NCBI RefSeq assembly: GCF_008087345.1
Contig: NZ_VHIB01000018.1
Span: forward strand, 1-64,000
Origin: Nocardioides caldifontis
Lineage (GTDB): Bacteria; Actinomycetota; Actinomycetes; Propionibacteriales; Nocardioidaceae
Direction of reading: 5' to 3'
Length of the DNA stretch: 64,000 bases
The notes below the pieces were generated by a model. The model saw only the letters and a list, made by a program, of their open reading frames with translations. It was not told the DNA's origin and did no database searches. The position numbers were made by a program, and so were the translations under genes. Of this stretch, positions 1 through 8,457 are shown in pieces; the stretch's first letter is position 1; each line of letters starts with the position of its first letter.

Positions 1-62
1 GTCATCGGTGTGTCCTTCTTCGAGTCGGTTGTGAGAGATCACTCGAAGGATCACCCGATGAC
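1..62. repeat. Imperfect inverted repeat, possible divergent transposase 5' ends
   Basis: Positions 1-25 and 41-62 form an imperfect inverted repeat, and each arm reads outward as a purine-rich stretch followed by ATG (ATG at 58 on plus, ATG at 5 on minus). The plus reading ends after 23 codons (stop ending at 129) and the minus reading leaves the window after two codons. The AAGGATCACCCGATG arrangement is what I would expect at the start of some actinobacterial IS256-type transposase genes, but too little sequence is present to prove it. From 63 to 224 I see no gene. Confidence 0.35.
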
Positions 63-224
63 CGCGTTCACGTTCTCAGCGACGCGCTACCGGGATCTCG
101 TCGTACACCACTCTGCTGGACTCCACTGACCTCTGCTGCCAGATCGGCGAAGGAAGGGCAGATGACCGGTTTGTAGGCGCGCGCTGTGGCGCGGTCCTGG
201 TGCTTACGACGACTGCGTGCGTAG

Positions 225-1677
225 CTATCGGGCTTGCTGGCTCTGGTGGTACTCGACGGCCTCGGGCAGTTCGTCGAACTGAAGCAATTCGCCGGTGAGC
301 TCGGTGAGAAGGTCCCGAGCTTCGGCGGGTGTGGCGTAGAAGAACTCGCGACGCGGGTTGACGCGGTTGACGCGTCGGTCGGCGAGGCGTTGATGCATTT
401 GGGATTCGATGGCGACGGCGTCCTCGGAGAAGAAAAGCGCGTGGACGTCGAAGTTGAACGGACGGAGGCGTCGCTGAGTTCGCGGATGCGGTCCATGGGT
501 TCGAGGCGGCGCGTCATGCCGACCTTGATCATCTTCTGCCGAGGGCGCCGATGTTGGAGATGACGTATACGTACCCGGCTCGGATGTTCGCGGCACGATA
601 GTCGACGTCGGACAGCGCCTGTTCGACGTCGGCGAGCTGGGTGCGCAGCCGTGCGGCACCTTCGGCGTCGCCCTTGACCTCGAGTGCGGCGAGGGCGTTG
701 AGGTAGTGCTGCTTCTCCTTGTCGAGCCGTTCCCGTTCGCGCTGGATCTCGTGCTGCACTTTGCGTTCTTCGCGAAGCCGTTCTTTCTCCTCGCGCTCCT
801 GCTCCTTCTCGCGGGCGAGCATCTCCTGGTAGTCCGCGGTCAGCTCGAGCTCTTGGACTCGGAGCCGGTGGTTGGCCGGGGAGACCCGGATCGACATTGA
901 GGCTCCAAGCTTCGCGATCGTGAACGCGACCTTCTCCAACCGGTCAATGGCAGTGGGGAGCTTGTACGGCTTGAGGCCGCGGACGAGGTTGTCAGCTTCG
1001 GCGTTGTAGGCCCGCAGCATGAGCTTGGATATGTCGCGGACCATCTTGCGGCCCTCGGCGGCCGACCCGTTGACCTGCCAACTAGTGGTCGCCTCGATGG
1101 CTCCGCCGTCAGCGCGCACCATCGTTTTGATCTGTCCCTGGACACGCGCCAACGCGTCCCTGAAGGCGACCGAGTCGCTGAGCGGATGGCGGTACCGGTA
1201 GACGCCGACCTCTTGCAGGATCTCGTCCTCCTGGGTGACAACAACCCGCTGGCGGAGATCGGCCAGTTGCCGCTCCATCTCGGTGCGCTCGGCGGTCAGG
1301 CGCGCACGTTGCGCGTCGACCTCGACGCGCAGCTGGTCGCGTTGCCGGCTCAGCTCGGCGACATCGAGGACGCCCAGCCGTGCCATGTCGGCGCGCAATC
1401 GGTCCAGTTCTTCAGCTTGTTGCTTCGCGACGTTGCGTGCCCCGAACAACGGCACCTTGGACTCAGACGCCGCTGGTGCCGCTTGGGCAGTTGGCTGAGC
1501 AACTGACTGGGGAGCGGGTGCCGATGCCCCCGCCGTCGGTGTCGCCGGCGCAGCCGTCTGCTGACCCTGCACCGCAGGGTTGGATGCGCGGTGGTCGGTC
1601 CAGCTGCTGCCGTCCCAATACCGCAGTTGCCGGGCGTCGTGCGGATCCGGGTACCAGTTCGCCGGCGTACTAGTCAT
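225..1677 (-). pseudogene. DUF2510/DUF4041 protein with C-terminal T5orf172 (GIY-YIG-like) domain, two frameshifts
   Basis: The start at 1677 (MTSTPANW) follows AGGAGG at good distance. Residues about 6-32 carry a DUF2510 module (WYPDP, YWDGSSWT), then a Pro/Ala linker, a coiled coil, a DUF4041 body and a second highly charged coiled coil (REKEQEREEKERLREER). The end is a T5orf172/GIY-YIG-like domain starting GYVYVISNIGA. The frame breaks near 540 and again near 463; joining three frames restores QKMIKVGMTRRLEPMDRIRE, SDASV and PFNFDVHALFF through to the stop at 225. Each break equals one missing base. Such proteins are common on actinobacterial mobile elements and may be nucleases. The gene is either decayed or carries two sequencing errors; as read it yields a product lacking the terminal domain. 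Confidence 0.8.
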
Positions 1678-1797
1678 GGGGTTCCTCCTGCTCTTCGAGC
1701 CGCCCCTGTTCGGCTCGACCGTGAACGCATTCGACCACAACACCGTGTCCCGTGCCGGGTCTGATGGAGGCTCTCATTCCACGAGAGGATGAGAGTC

Positions 1798-2118
1798 ATG
1801 GCAGCACCGAGGAAGTACCCCGAGGAGCTTCGGGAGCGGGCGATCGAGATGGCGGTCAGTCTGCGGCGTGATCCAGCGACTCGTAGCGGGGCGTTGCGAC
1901 GGGTGGGTGACCAGCTCGGGATCAACCCTGAGACGTTGCGGAACTGGGTCCAGCAGGCCGAGATCGATGCCGGCGAGCGGGCGGGCACGACGACCGCTGA
2001 GGCCAAGCGGATCGCCGATTTGGAGCGCGAGGTCAAGGAGCTTCGTCGCGCCAACGACATCTTGAAGACGGCATCGGCGTTTTTCGCCGCGGCGGAGCTC
2101 GACCGCAAGATCAAGTGA
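1798..2118 (+). CDS. IS3-family transposase OrfA
   Basis: A 106-residue DNA-binding subunit. Residues 1-60 form a helix-turn-helix of the transposase_8 type (PRKYPEELRERAIEMAV, then LGINPETLRNWVQQAE), and residues about 70-95 form the leucine-zipper-like coiled coil (IADLEREVKELRRANDIL) that pairs OrfA with OrfAB. ATG 1798 has AGAGG nine bases upstream; ATG 1789 is an in-frame alternative with a poorer site. The stop overlaps the GTG start of orfB in GTGA. IS3 elements usually make an OrfAB fusion by -1 frameshifting; I did not see a clear A6G slippery run, so translational coupling is equally possible. Confidence 0.88.
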   Translation: MAAPRKYPEELRERAIEMAVSLRRDPATRSGALRRVGDQLGINPETLRNWVQQAEIDAGERAGTTTAEAKRIADLEREVKELRRANDILKTASAFFAAAELDRKIK

Positions 2119-3062
2119 GCACGGCGGTGGTCGTGGACTACATCGACGAGCACCGCGCCCAGCACGGGGTCGAGCCGATCTGTGAGGTCCTCACCGAGGC
2201 CGGTATGCAGATCGCCCCGAGCACCTACTACGCCGCCAAGAAGCGGCCACCCTCGGCCAGGAGCGTCAGCGACGCCGCCACGACCGAGGTCCTCACCCAG
2301 GTCCATGCCGAGAACTACGGGGTCTACGGGGTGCGCAAGATGCACGCCGAGCTCAACCGCCAAGGTCACCAGGTGGCTCGGTGCACCGTCCCGCGGCTGA
2401 TGAGGACCGCTGGGCTGCGCGGGATCTCGCGCGCGAAGGGACCGCGCACCACCATCCCCGGCACGGGTCCGGACACCCGTCCCGATCTGGTGCAGCGAGC
2501 GTTCACCGCCACCGCGCCGGATCACTTATGGGTTGCCGACATCACCTACTGCCGGACCTTCGCCGGCTGGGTCTACGCCGCGTTCGTCATCGACGTCTTC
2601 TCCCGCCGCGTGGTCGGCTGGCAGCTGGCGAAGAACCTTCGCACCGACCTCGCTCTCGACGCCCTGGAGATGGGGCTGTGGACCCGCGCCCGGGCCGGCC
2701 ACGACACCACCGGCGTCATTGCGCACTCCGACAAGGGCGTCCAATACCTTGCGGTGCGCTACACCCAACGGCTCGCCGAAGCCGGCGCCGTCGCCTCGGT
2801 CGGATCCACCGGCGACAGCTACGACAACGCCCTGGCCGAGGCGTTCAACTCCCTGTTCAAGGCCGAGCTGGTCCGCAACAAGGGACCCTGGCGATCCATC
2901 GACGACCTCGAGATCGCCGTCGCGGAGTACATCGACTGGTTCAACCACCGACGCCTCCACGGCGAGATCGGCACCGTCCCACCCGTCGAACTCGAGAACG
3001 ACTACTACCGGCACAACACCGCCCCGGCTACCGTCGAGGCGTCAGTTGGGAGTCTCCACTAG
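2115..3062 (+). CDS. IS3-family transposase OrfB (DDE integrase core)
   Basis: A 315-residue transposase catalytic subunit. An N-terminal HTH_21-type region (STYYAAKKRPP, YGVYGVRKMHAELNRQG) is followed by an rve integrase core. The DDE residues are visible as D in WVADITYC (about residue 142), D in IAHSDKGVQY (about 205) and E in EAFNSLFKAEL (about 241), with the usual final WFNHRRLHGEIG motif. It starts at GTG 2115 inside the orfA stop. The reading frame ends 15 bases before the right terminal repeat edge. No truncation or frameshift is apparent. Confidence 0.9.
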   Translation: MSTAVVVDYIDEHRAQHGVEPICEVLTEAGMQIAPSTYYAAKKRPPSARSVSDAATTEVLTQVHAENYGVYGVRKMHAELNRQGHQVARCTVPRLMRTAGLRGISRAKGPRTTIPGTGPDTRPDLVQRAFTATAPDHLWVADITYCRTFAGWVYAAFVIDVFSRRVVGWQLAKNLRTDLALDALEMGLWTRARAGHDTTGVIAHSDKGVQYLAVRYTQRLAEAGAVASVGSTGDSYDNALAEAFNSLFKAELVRNKGPWRSIDDLEIAVAEYIDWFNHRRLHGEIGTVPPVELENDYYRHNTAPATVEASVGSLH

Positions 3063-3912
3063 ACCCGGCACGGGACAGCTGGCTGGCCGTAACCTGCCGC
3101 GCGGAGTCGGCGGTGATCTCAGGCTCAGCGGCGTAGAACGCGTCGGAGGCATGGAGTGGGCGCAGGAACCGGGCCAGGCGTTGCTGTGCGGCCGCCAGGT
3201 CGTCAGGTGTCGAGACCAGCGACACCGGCTCCACCACCGTCGACGGCGCCGCCTGCCGCACGCGAGGGGTCGCCTCTTCGGGGCTCGCGGTCGTGGCATG
3301 CCACGTCGCGACCCGGGCTGTCTGGGAGAGCACCATGCGCTTCTCGTCCAGCCTCATCGCGTCATCCGGTCGCTGATGCTCAGCCAGCAGGCCGACCTCC
3401 TCAAGGCGGGAATCGAGTACGACGACCGCTTCTAGGGCCACCGACACGTCGCGCATCACCCACCAGCCGGCCCCCGGATCGGTGCGCCAAGGCTGCTCGG
3501 CGGCCGCCGAGAGCGCATGAGAGGCCGCAAGCAGCTCGATGGCCGCCGCTCGCCACGCCTCGACCGTCGGATCGGTCGAGGCGGGAGCGAGGTAGTCGGC
3601 TGGGGAGCGGCGCTCGTCGAGGGGGAGCGTGGGGAGTGCGACGGCGATGTTGTCCACCAGCGTCGCCAGCTTCTCGTCCAGCCCAGCCAGTGTCGGCATC
3701 GGCGTACGGGCCGGCAGGTGGTCCGGCGGCGGGTACCAGCTGTCCTGGCCGACGTCGTAAAGCCGCTGCCGCAGCGCGTCGACCACTGCCTCGCGGCAAT
3801 GCAGCAGCCGGTCGACCGCGGCCTCGTCGGCCGGGATCACGTCATCGCGGATCAGGTTGTTCAGCGCCTGCGCCGCGTTCTCGGTGTGCTCGCCATAGGT
3901 GGAGACCGTCAT
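3028..3912 (-). pseudogene. Hypothetical protein truncated at its C-terminus by the IS3 element
   Basis: The start ATG 3912 overlaps the stop of a 15-codon upstream frame in ATGA. About 278 native codons remain (3078-3912); the last 16 codons and stop (from 3077 down) are read from the right end of the IS3 element. The protein is mostly helical, with no signal peptide or membrane segment. Notable stretches are TYGEHTENAAQALNNL near the N-terminus and an acidic, alanine-rich centre. I do not recognise the family; neighbours (helicase, small unknown genes) suggest a cargo or maintenance gene of an integrative element. How much was lost cannot be told from this window. Confidence 0.6.
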
Positions 3913-3956
3913 CGCGGGTCACCAGCCGGGCACCGTACGGGCCAAGTCGTTGCCAT
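3909..3956 (-). CDS. 15-codon upstream frame coupled to the next gene
   Basis: ATG 3956 opens MATTWPVRCPAGDPR and stops at TGA 3911-3909, overlapping the downstream ATG at 3912 in ATGA. Its ATG is the last part of a 42-bp sequence repeated in front of the gene starting at 4571. It could be a leader peptide that couples translation of the following gene, or the original start region of a gene whose frame has moved. No Shine-Dalgarno sequence is seen directly before it. Confidence 0.35.
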   Translation of the reverse strand: MATTWPVRCPAGDPR

Positions 3957-3995
3957 GCCCGGAGAAGCAACCGCCGAGGTGTCGGATCGGACACC
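3954..3995 (-). promoter_or_regulatory. 42-bp duplicated gene leader, copy A
   Basis: Read on the minus strand it begins GGTGTCCGAT and ends TCCGGGCATG, the last three bases being the ATG at 3956. It matches copy B (4569-4610) without gaps at 35 of 42 positions, counted by eye. Both copies end exactly at an ATG. The conserved core is GGTTGCTTC about eight bases before the ATG. It is not a normal Shine-Dalgarno region; it may be a promoter plus leader copied with small genes of the element. Confidence 0.6.
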
Positions 3996-4053
3996 GCGGC
4001 GGGAAATGCTTGTGGAGACGGCCGACTACCTACCCGGCGGTCCGGGGAGCGGT

Positions 4054-4571
4054 CTACCGGCTCCGCGATGCCCTCGGCGTCCGGCCGGCTCTCATCCGAG
4101 CCGGGCGGGTGCAGTGCGCCGGCCTGCAGCAGCCCGCGACGGGCCGTACTGAGGCGGCGTTGCGCGCCGGGGTGGGGTCGGGGTCCCCGAAATGGCTCGG
4201 GTCACCCGGGTCGATCAGCGTGACCCGGTGCCCGTAGTCGGCGTACATCTTGGCGATCGAGGCCGGATCTGTGGCCACGTACACGTCATCGAGCCACTCG
4301 TTGCGGTTGGTGTCCTCGGCGAAGCCGTCGATGAGGGGCCGGCCCGCCCGTCGCGCCCGTCGAGGCGGGGGCCGACCAGGGAGGGGGTGGTCGAGTCCTG
4401 CATGGCGGCCACCGCCTGCTCGTACGACGAGTACGGGCCCACGACTTCCGGCCGCGGGTGCACGGAGTCGGCGAGCCAGCCCAGGGTCACCCACCATCCC
4501 GACGCCTCGGGGCCGCCGTGCGCGTTGAGATAGTCGGTCCAGGTCGCATCGTTGGGCAGCGCGTTGGTCAT
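4054..4571 (-). pseudogene. Small hypothetical protein, frameshifted
   Basis: Translation from ATG 4571 (MTNALPNDATWTDYLNAHGG) stays in one frame to about 4345 (LVGPRLDGRDGRAG). Sense then resumes in another frame as PLIDGFAEDTNRNEWLDDVY and VATDPASIAKMYADYGHRVT, running to a stop at 4054. One base is missing (or two added) in a GC-rich run around 4335-4350. The family is not recognised; the protein is small, soluble and acidic. It shares the 42-bp leader with the gene to its left, so the two probably belong to the same expression unit of an integrative element. Confidence 0.55.
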
Positions 4572-4610
4572 GTCCGAAGAAGCAACCTCCGACGTGCAGT
4601 ATCGGACACC
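4569..4610 (-). promoter_or_regulatory. 42-bp duplicated gene leader, copy B
   Basis: Minus-strand reading GGTGTCCGATACTGCACG ... GGTTGCTTCTTCGGACATG, ending at ATG 4571. It is the partner of copy A at 3954-3995 (35 of 42 identical, no gaps). Differences cluster in the middle and at two third-base-like positions near the ATG. Confidence 0.6.
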
Positions 4611-4694
4611 TTGATCCTGACGTGACTACAGTCGAGGCCGCGGCGGACCGCCGTGAGCGAGGCGGTGGGGGAAGGTGGCCGTGCCCCCCTCCGC

Positions 4695-5099
4695 CTACTG
4701 CTCGCTCTTCGCGACGCGCGTCTCCCATGCCGTGGCGGGCTTCCACCAGCGGGGTCGGGCGTAGCCGACCACGGTGATGTCGTCCGGGCTGAGGCCGTGC
4801 TGGGTGAGCAACTGGTACTCGACCTGATGCCAAGGGGCGAGGTCGGTGGCGGTACTTCGGGTACTGGAGTGGGAGCCCGTCGATCTCCTCCCAGTCTCCA
4901 AGAAGGAGGGCTGAGTGCCCGTCGGGCCGACGTCGCGGGGTAGGCACTCTTCGATTTCCGCGACGATCGCGTTGGCGAGGACTGTGTGATCTTCGTCGGT
5001 CGCCAAAGGTGTGGTCGTGGCTTGCAGCGAGAGATAGTCGCGCCGTCGTCGGCCGTGATGCCAGGCGAGGCGCAGCCGTCGGGTGGCCGTGCTGGTTAT
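4695..5099 (-). pseudogene. Small hypothetical protein with lost start codon and compensating frameshifts
   Basis: A strong AAGGAGG (5112-5106) is followed after six bases by ATA at 5099 where ATG would be expected; the frame then reads ITSTATRRLRLAWHHGRRRR. The end, APWHQVEYQLLTQHGLSP to WETRVAKSEQ, is in the same frame. Between about 4905 and 4860 sense appears in a second frame (LGDWEEIDGLPLQYPKY), so two opposite indels probably shift and restore the frame. An open frame continues upstream to 5294 but without a ribosome site. The family is unknown. With a changed start codon it is probably silent or weakly expressed. Confidence 0.45.
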
Positions 5100-5375
5100 G
5101 GTCGGCCTCCTTGGTTGGCTTCTGAGTGTTCCCGACAGGTCCGATACAACTCCGCGGCCGCGGTCAGGATGCCGCGCCTGTGAAGGCCTGGACAAGGTCG
5201 CGATCGGCTGGTGGACCTGATGACCAGCGGGCTCGGTCCACCGCTTCACGTTTGCGCCGTGGTACCACCGTGGGGAACGAAGTTTCGGTTCCACCGGCTT
5301 TACCAGCGCCCCGACCGGCTGGTCGAGCAGGTTGCCGGTGACCTCGCGGACCCGGCCGCGGTCATCGCAGGGTTC

Positions 5376-5717
5376 CTAGGTGACAGTGGCAACGCCGCGG
5401 CGCAGCAGCCGGCGGGCTGAGTCGAGGCGCAGCGTGTGCTGGAGCACCTGCGAGTCCGCCAGGAGCACGGTGAGGCGCTGCTCGAGGTCGGCCAGACCGG
5501 ACCGCAGGTCGCCGATCTGCACCGGAACGTAGCGGGCCGGACGCCGCTGCCCGAAGTCGGTGAGCTCGGCACGGGCCATGCCCAGGAACGGCAACACCAT
5601 GGCGTGCCCCTCCTGCCCGGTCGCGTCCTCGAGCGCGGCGAGCAGCGAGACCGCGTAGACGAAGTCCGGGGACGCGTCGTACACCTCACTGGTGCGATAG
5701 GTGGCGGGACTAGTCAT
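5376..5717 (-). CDS. Hypothetical protein, integrative-element type
   Basis: A 113-residue soluble protein starting MTSPATYRTSEVYDASPDF; ATG 5717 has AAAGGA upstream. Residues 20-50 are helical (YAVSLLAALEDATGQEGH), and the C-terminal half is a long helix rich in Leu and Arg (LADLEQRLTVLLADSQVLQH) that could mediate dimerisation. It sits directly downstream of the helicase fragment on the same strand with a 150-base gap, so it was probably part of that transcription unit. I do not recognise the family and no catalytic motif is visible. Confidence 0.6.
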   Translation of the reverse strand: MTSPATYRTSEVYDASPDFVYAVSLLAALEDATGQEGHAMVLPFLGMARAELTDFGQRRPARYVPVQIGDLRSGLADLEQRLTVLLADSQVLQHTLRLDSARRLLRRGVATVT

Positions 5718-5870
5718 CGGGCGTGGTCCTTTCGAGAGAGGTCGCCAGCAGGTTCGACCCCGCTGACCAGTGGAGCAGAGTCCGCCAGCACGGCGCATCC
5801 GGCGCGCCCGAACCGGTGGAGAACAGCCGCGCAGCACGGCCTGTGGAGAGGATTGGGATCTGCGCCGTGC

Positions 5871-8330
5871 TCATCGCGACCACCCCACAGGGACGGGCGG
5901 CCGAGGGTCCTCGTCCGGCCGCGGCCGTGGGGGAGCGGGTGGAGGCGCGATCGCGGGCCGCCCCGCCTGGCCAGCCGGCTCGGGCACCGTCGTGGGCGTG
6001 CGGGGCTGGGATCCGTTAGGCGCGGAGGGCTGCTCAGCGGCTTGCACGAATGAGGCCTTCTCGGCGCTGTCGGCGGCCAGCTCGGCCGAGAGCCGGTCCC
6101 GCGTCGCGCGCACCTCGGTCAACTCTCTGGCACGCGGGAAGACATCGACCAGCCCAGCCTGGGCACGCTCTGCGTCGCGGTTGATCTTGCCTGTGTCCAT
6201 CTCGACGTCGTCGAGCACCCGCTCCAGGCGCCGGGGGAGGTTCTCGACCCGCGTAACCAGGCCGATGCTCGGTTGGCGCACGTCGCCGGCCTCGACGAGC
6301 AGATGCACTCGCGGGATCTCGACGAGCGAGACGACGTACCTGGGCTGGCCCATCCACGAGTCCGCGGACACCTGCAGATGTAGGCCTCCGACGTCGCCGA
6401 GCGGTTGCGGGTCGCGCTGGTACGGCTGCACCGCTAGCAGGGCCCGCTGCAGCTCAGGGGCGGCATCTGCACGCTTGTCGTACGCCGCGCCGTTGATCCG
6501 CATCGAGAACGCATCCCCGTCGGTGTCGCGGCGCAGCGGCAGCGCCGCGATCAGCTGCTCGCGGTCGGTCGCCAGCCGCTCCAGCCGCGGCTTGGCCTCC
6601 CGGATCGTCGCCGCGAGACTGCGCTGGGCTGCCGCCCAGGCGCGCTCCAGGCGCTCCAGCTTGGTCGCATCCGTCTCGGCCTTGGCCAGCTCCATGATCC
6701 GCGGGTCACCCGATGCGAGGGCTTTGACCTCGGCGTAGGAGAGGGCAGAGTCGCCGATGTCCTCGATCTCGCGCACATCCAGCCGGCCGCGCATCAGCTG
6801 GTTGATGAACTTCGCCTTCCGCCCCACCGTCTGCCACAGGTAGGTGTCGAAGCTCGACTCGGTGACATACCGGTACACCCGGACGGACTCGTTCAGGTTG
6901 CCCTGCCGCATGATGCGGCCGTCGCGCTGCGCCAGGTCGGCGGGCCGCCACGGGCAGTCGACGTGATGCAACGCGACCGCGCGGCGCTGCACGTTGGTGC
7001 CGACGCCCATCTTCTCGGTCGACCCGATGAGCACCGCGACGTGGCCGGTGCGGGCTTGCTCGAACAGCCGCGCCTTCGCGCGGTCGTTGTTGGACTCGTG
7101 CATGAACCTCACCTTCGGCGCCGGTACGCCACGGGCGACGAGCTGGGCCTTGAGCTCCTCATAGGCGTTCCAGCCTGCCCCGGTCGGCGTACCCAGGTCG
7201 CAGAACACCAGCTGCAGGGCGCCTGGCTCCGGGTCGTTGCCGAAGGCGATGTCGGCGTGGTCGTGGTAGATGCCGGCGACACGTTCGGCGACCGCGTCGA
7301 CCTTCGAGGGCTCCCGGTCCAAGTACGCCCCCAGGCCGTCGATCTGGTGGTCGATGAGCCGCAGGTCGAGCGCGGCAGCGCGGCCGTGGCCGCTGATCTT
7401 GAGCATGTTGTCTTCGCTCGGATCGACCGCCCGCGAGGAGACGGCGTCGGCCCGCTTGGCGAGCAGCGCCATAAAGTCGACCAGCTCCTGGCTCGGCGGC
7501 ACCACCACCGCTCCGCCCTCGAGGTCGGGGGTGGGCAGGTGGAGGTCGTCTGCGGTCTTCACGTCGGCGACCTGGTTCCACAGCCGCAGCAGTTCGGGGA
7601 CGTTGTTGAATTTCGCGAACCGGGCCTTCATCCGGAACCCCGTCCCGGACGGGGAGAGCTCGAGGTCGGTGACGACCTGCCCGAAGGTGGCCGCCCAGGT
7701 GTCGAAGTCGCTGATCCCCGCCGCCTCCAGGTCAGCGGGGGCGAGGTAGCGCAGCATCGTGTACGCCTCGGCCACGGAGTTGGCGATCGGGGTGGCGGTC
7801 ATGAACGTCGCGACCCGGCGGCCGTGGCGGCCGCGTAGGTAAGACATCTTCAAGTCCAGGTCGGTGGCCCGGTTCGACCCGTCCACGGCCACACCGGGGA
7901 TGTTGGAGGCCAGCCGGAGGTTCTTGTAGCCGTGCGCCTCGTCCACGCACAGGTAGTCGATCCCGGTGGCCTCGAAGGTGATCGCCGGGTCGCGTTCGAC
8001 GTCGCGCAGCTTCTTCAACCGCTCCTCGGCCCGCGCGAGGGTGCCCTCCAGCCGCTTCACCGACAGGCCGCGCTCGGACTTCGAGGCTGCGAGCCACATC
8101 CGCAACTGCGTCAGCTGCTCGTCGAGGTAGGCCTCCTCGGTGTCCCTGGAGACCGGGATCTTCTCGAACGCCGACCTGGACATGATGACCGCGTCCCACT
8201 CACCGGTCGCGGCGCGGGCGACGAACAGCTGGCGCTTGTCCTTGACCAGGTCCTCGGTGCCGCACGTCAGAATCCGGGCCTGCGGGTAGGCCTGCAACCA
8301 CTCCCAGCCGAACTGGTCCTGTTGACTGCA
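5871..8330 (-). pseudogene. SNF2/DEAD-like helicase, C-terminal portion, N-terminus lost
   Basis: About 820 codons of a large superfamily-2 helicase of the type found on actinobacterial plasmids and integrative elements, often joined to an N6-adenine methylase part. Visible motifs are the Walker B box CVDEAHGYKNL, motif III MTATPIANS, and motif VI region QRDGRIMRQG, followed by a long coiled-coil and a Pro-rich tail (APPPAPPRPRPDEDPRPP). Family sequence runs back to QFGWEWLQAYPQARIL and then breaks near 8330; upstream codons are antisense to the recombinase element. Walker A and any methylase domain are therefore missing and the protein cannot hydrolyse ATP normally. The long open frame is otherwise undamaged, so the truncation may be recent. 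Confidence 0.8.
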
Positions 8331-8457
8331 CTTCGGAACCCGCCCAGAAGTTGCCGAGTGTACTGCCCCCGTTGTCCCCGGGCCGGTTCCCCATAGGGCA
8401 GGCGTCATCCGGCAGGGACACCCGCGCAGGCGGGTTTGAGCGGAGGCGCTGCACACC

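Larger units (their letters stand above)
1746..3077 (+). mobile_element. IS3-family insertion sequence with both terminal repeats
   Basis: The element begins TGTCCCGTGCCGGGTCT at 1746 and ends with the reverse complement of the same 17 bases at 3077; similarity continues inward (TGGAG.CTC). Inside are two overlapping frames, orfA and orfB, as in IS3-family elements. The three to four bases outside the ends (ACCG on the left, GCTG on the right) do not form a target duplication, so the flanks may have recombined since insertion. The right end lies inside the 3' part of a minus-strand gene, which it truncates. Both transposase frames look intact, so the element could still be active. Confidence 0.9.

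Noticed and set aside
2526-3014. Minus-strand open frames across IS3 orfB
   Set aside because: Shadow frames of an intact transposase with all DDE residues visible.
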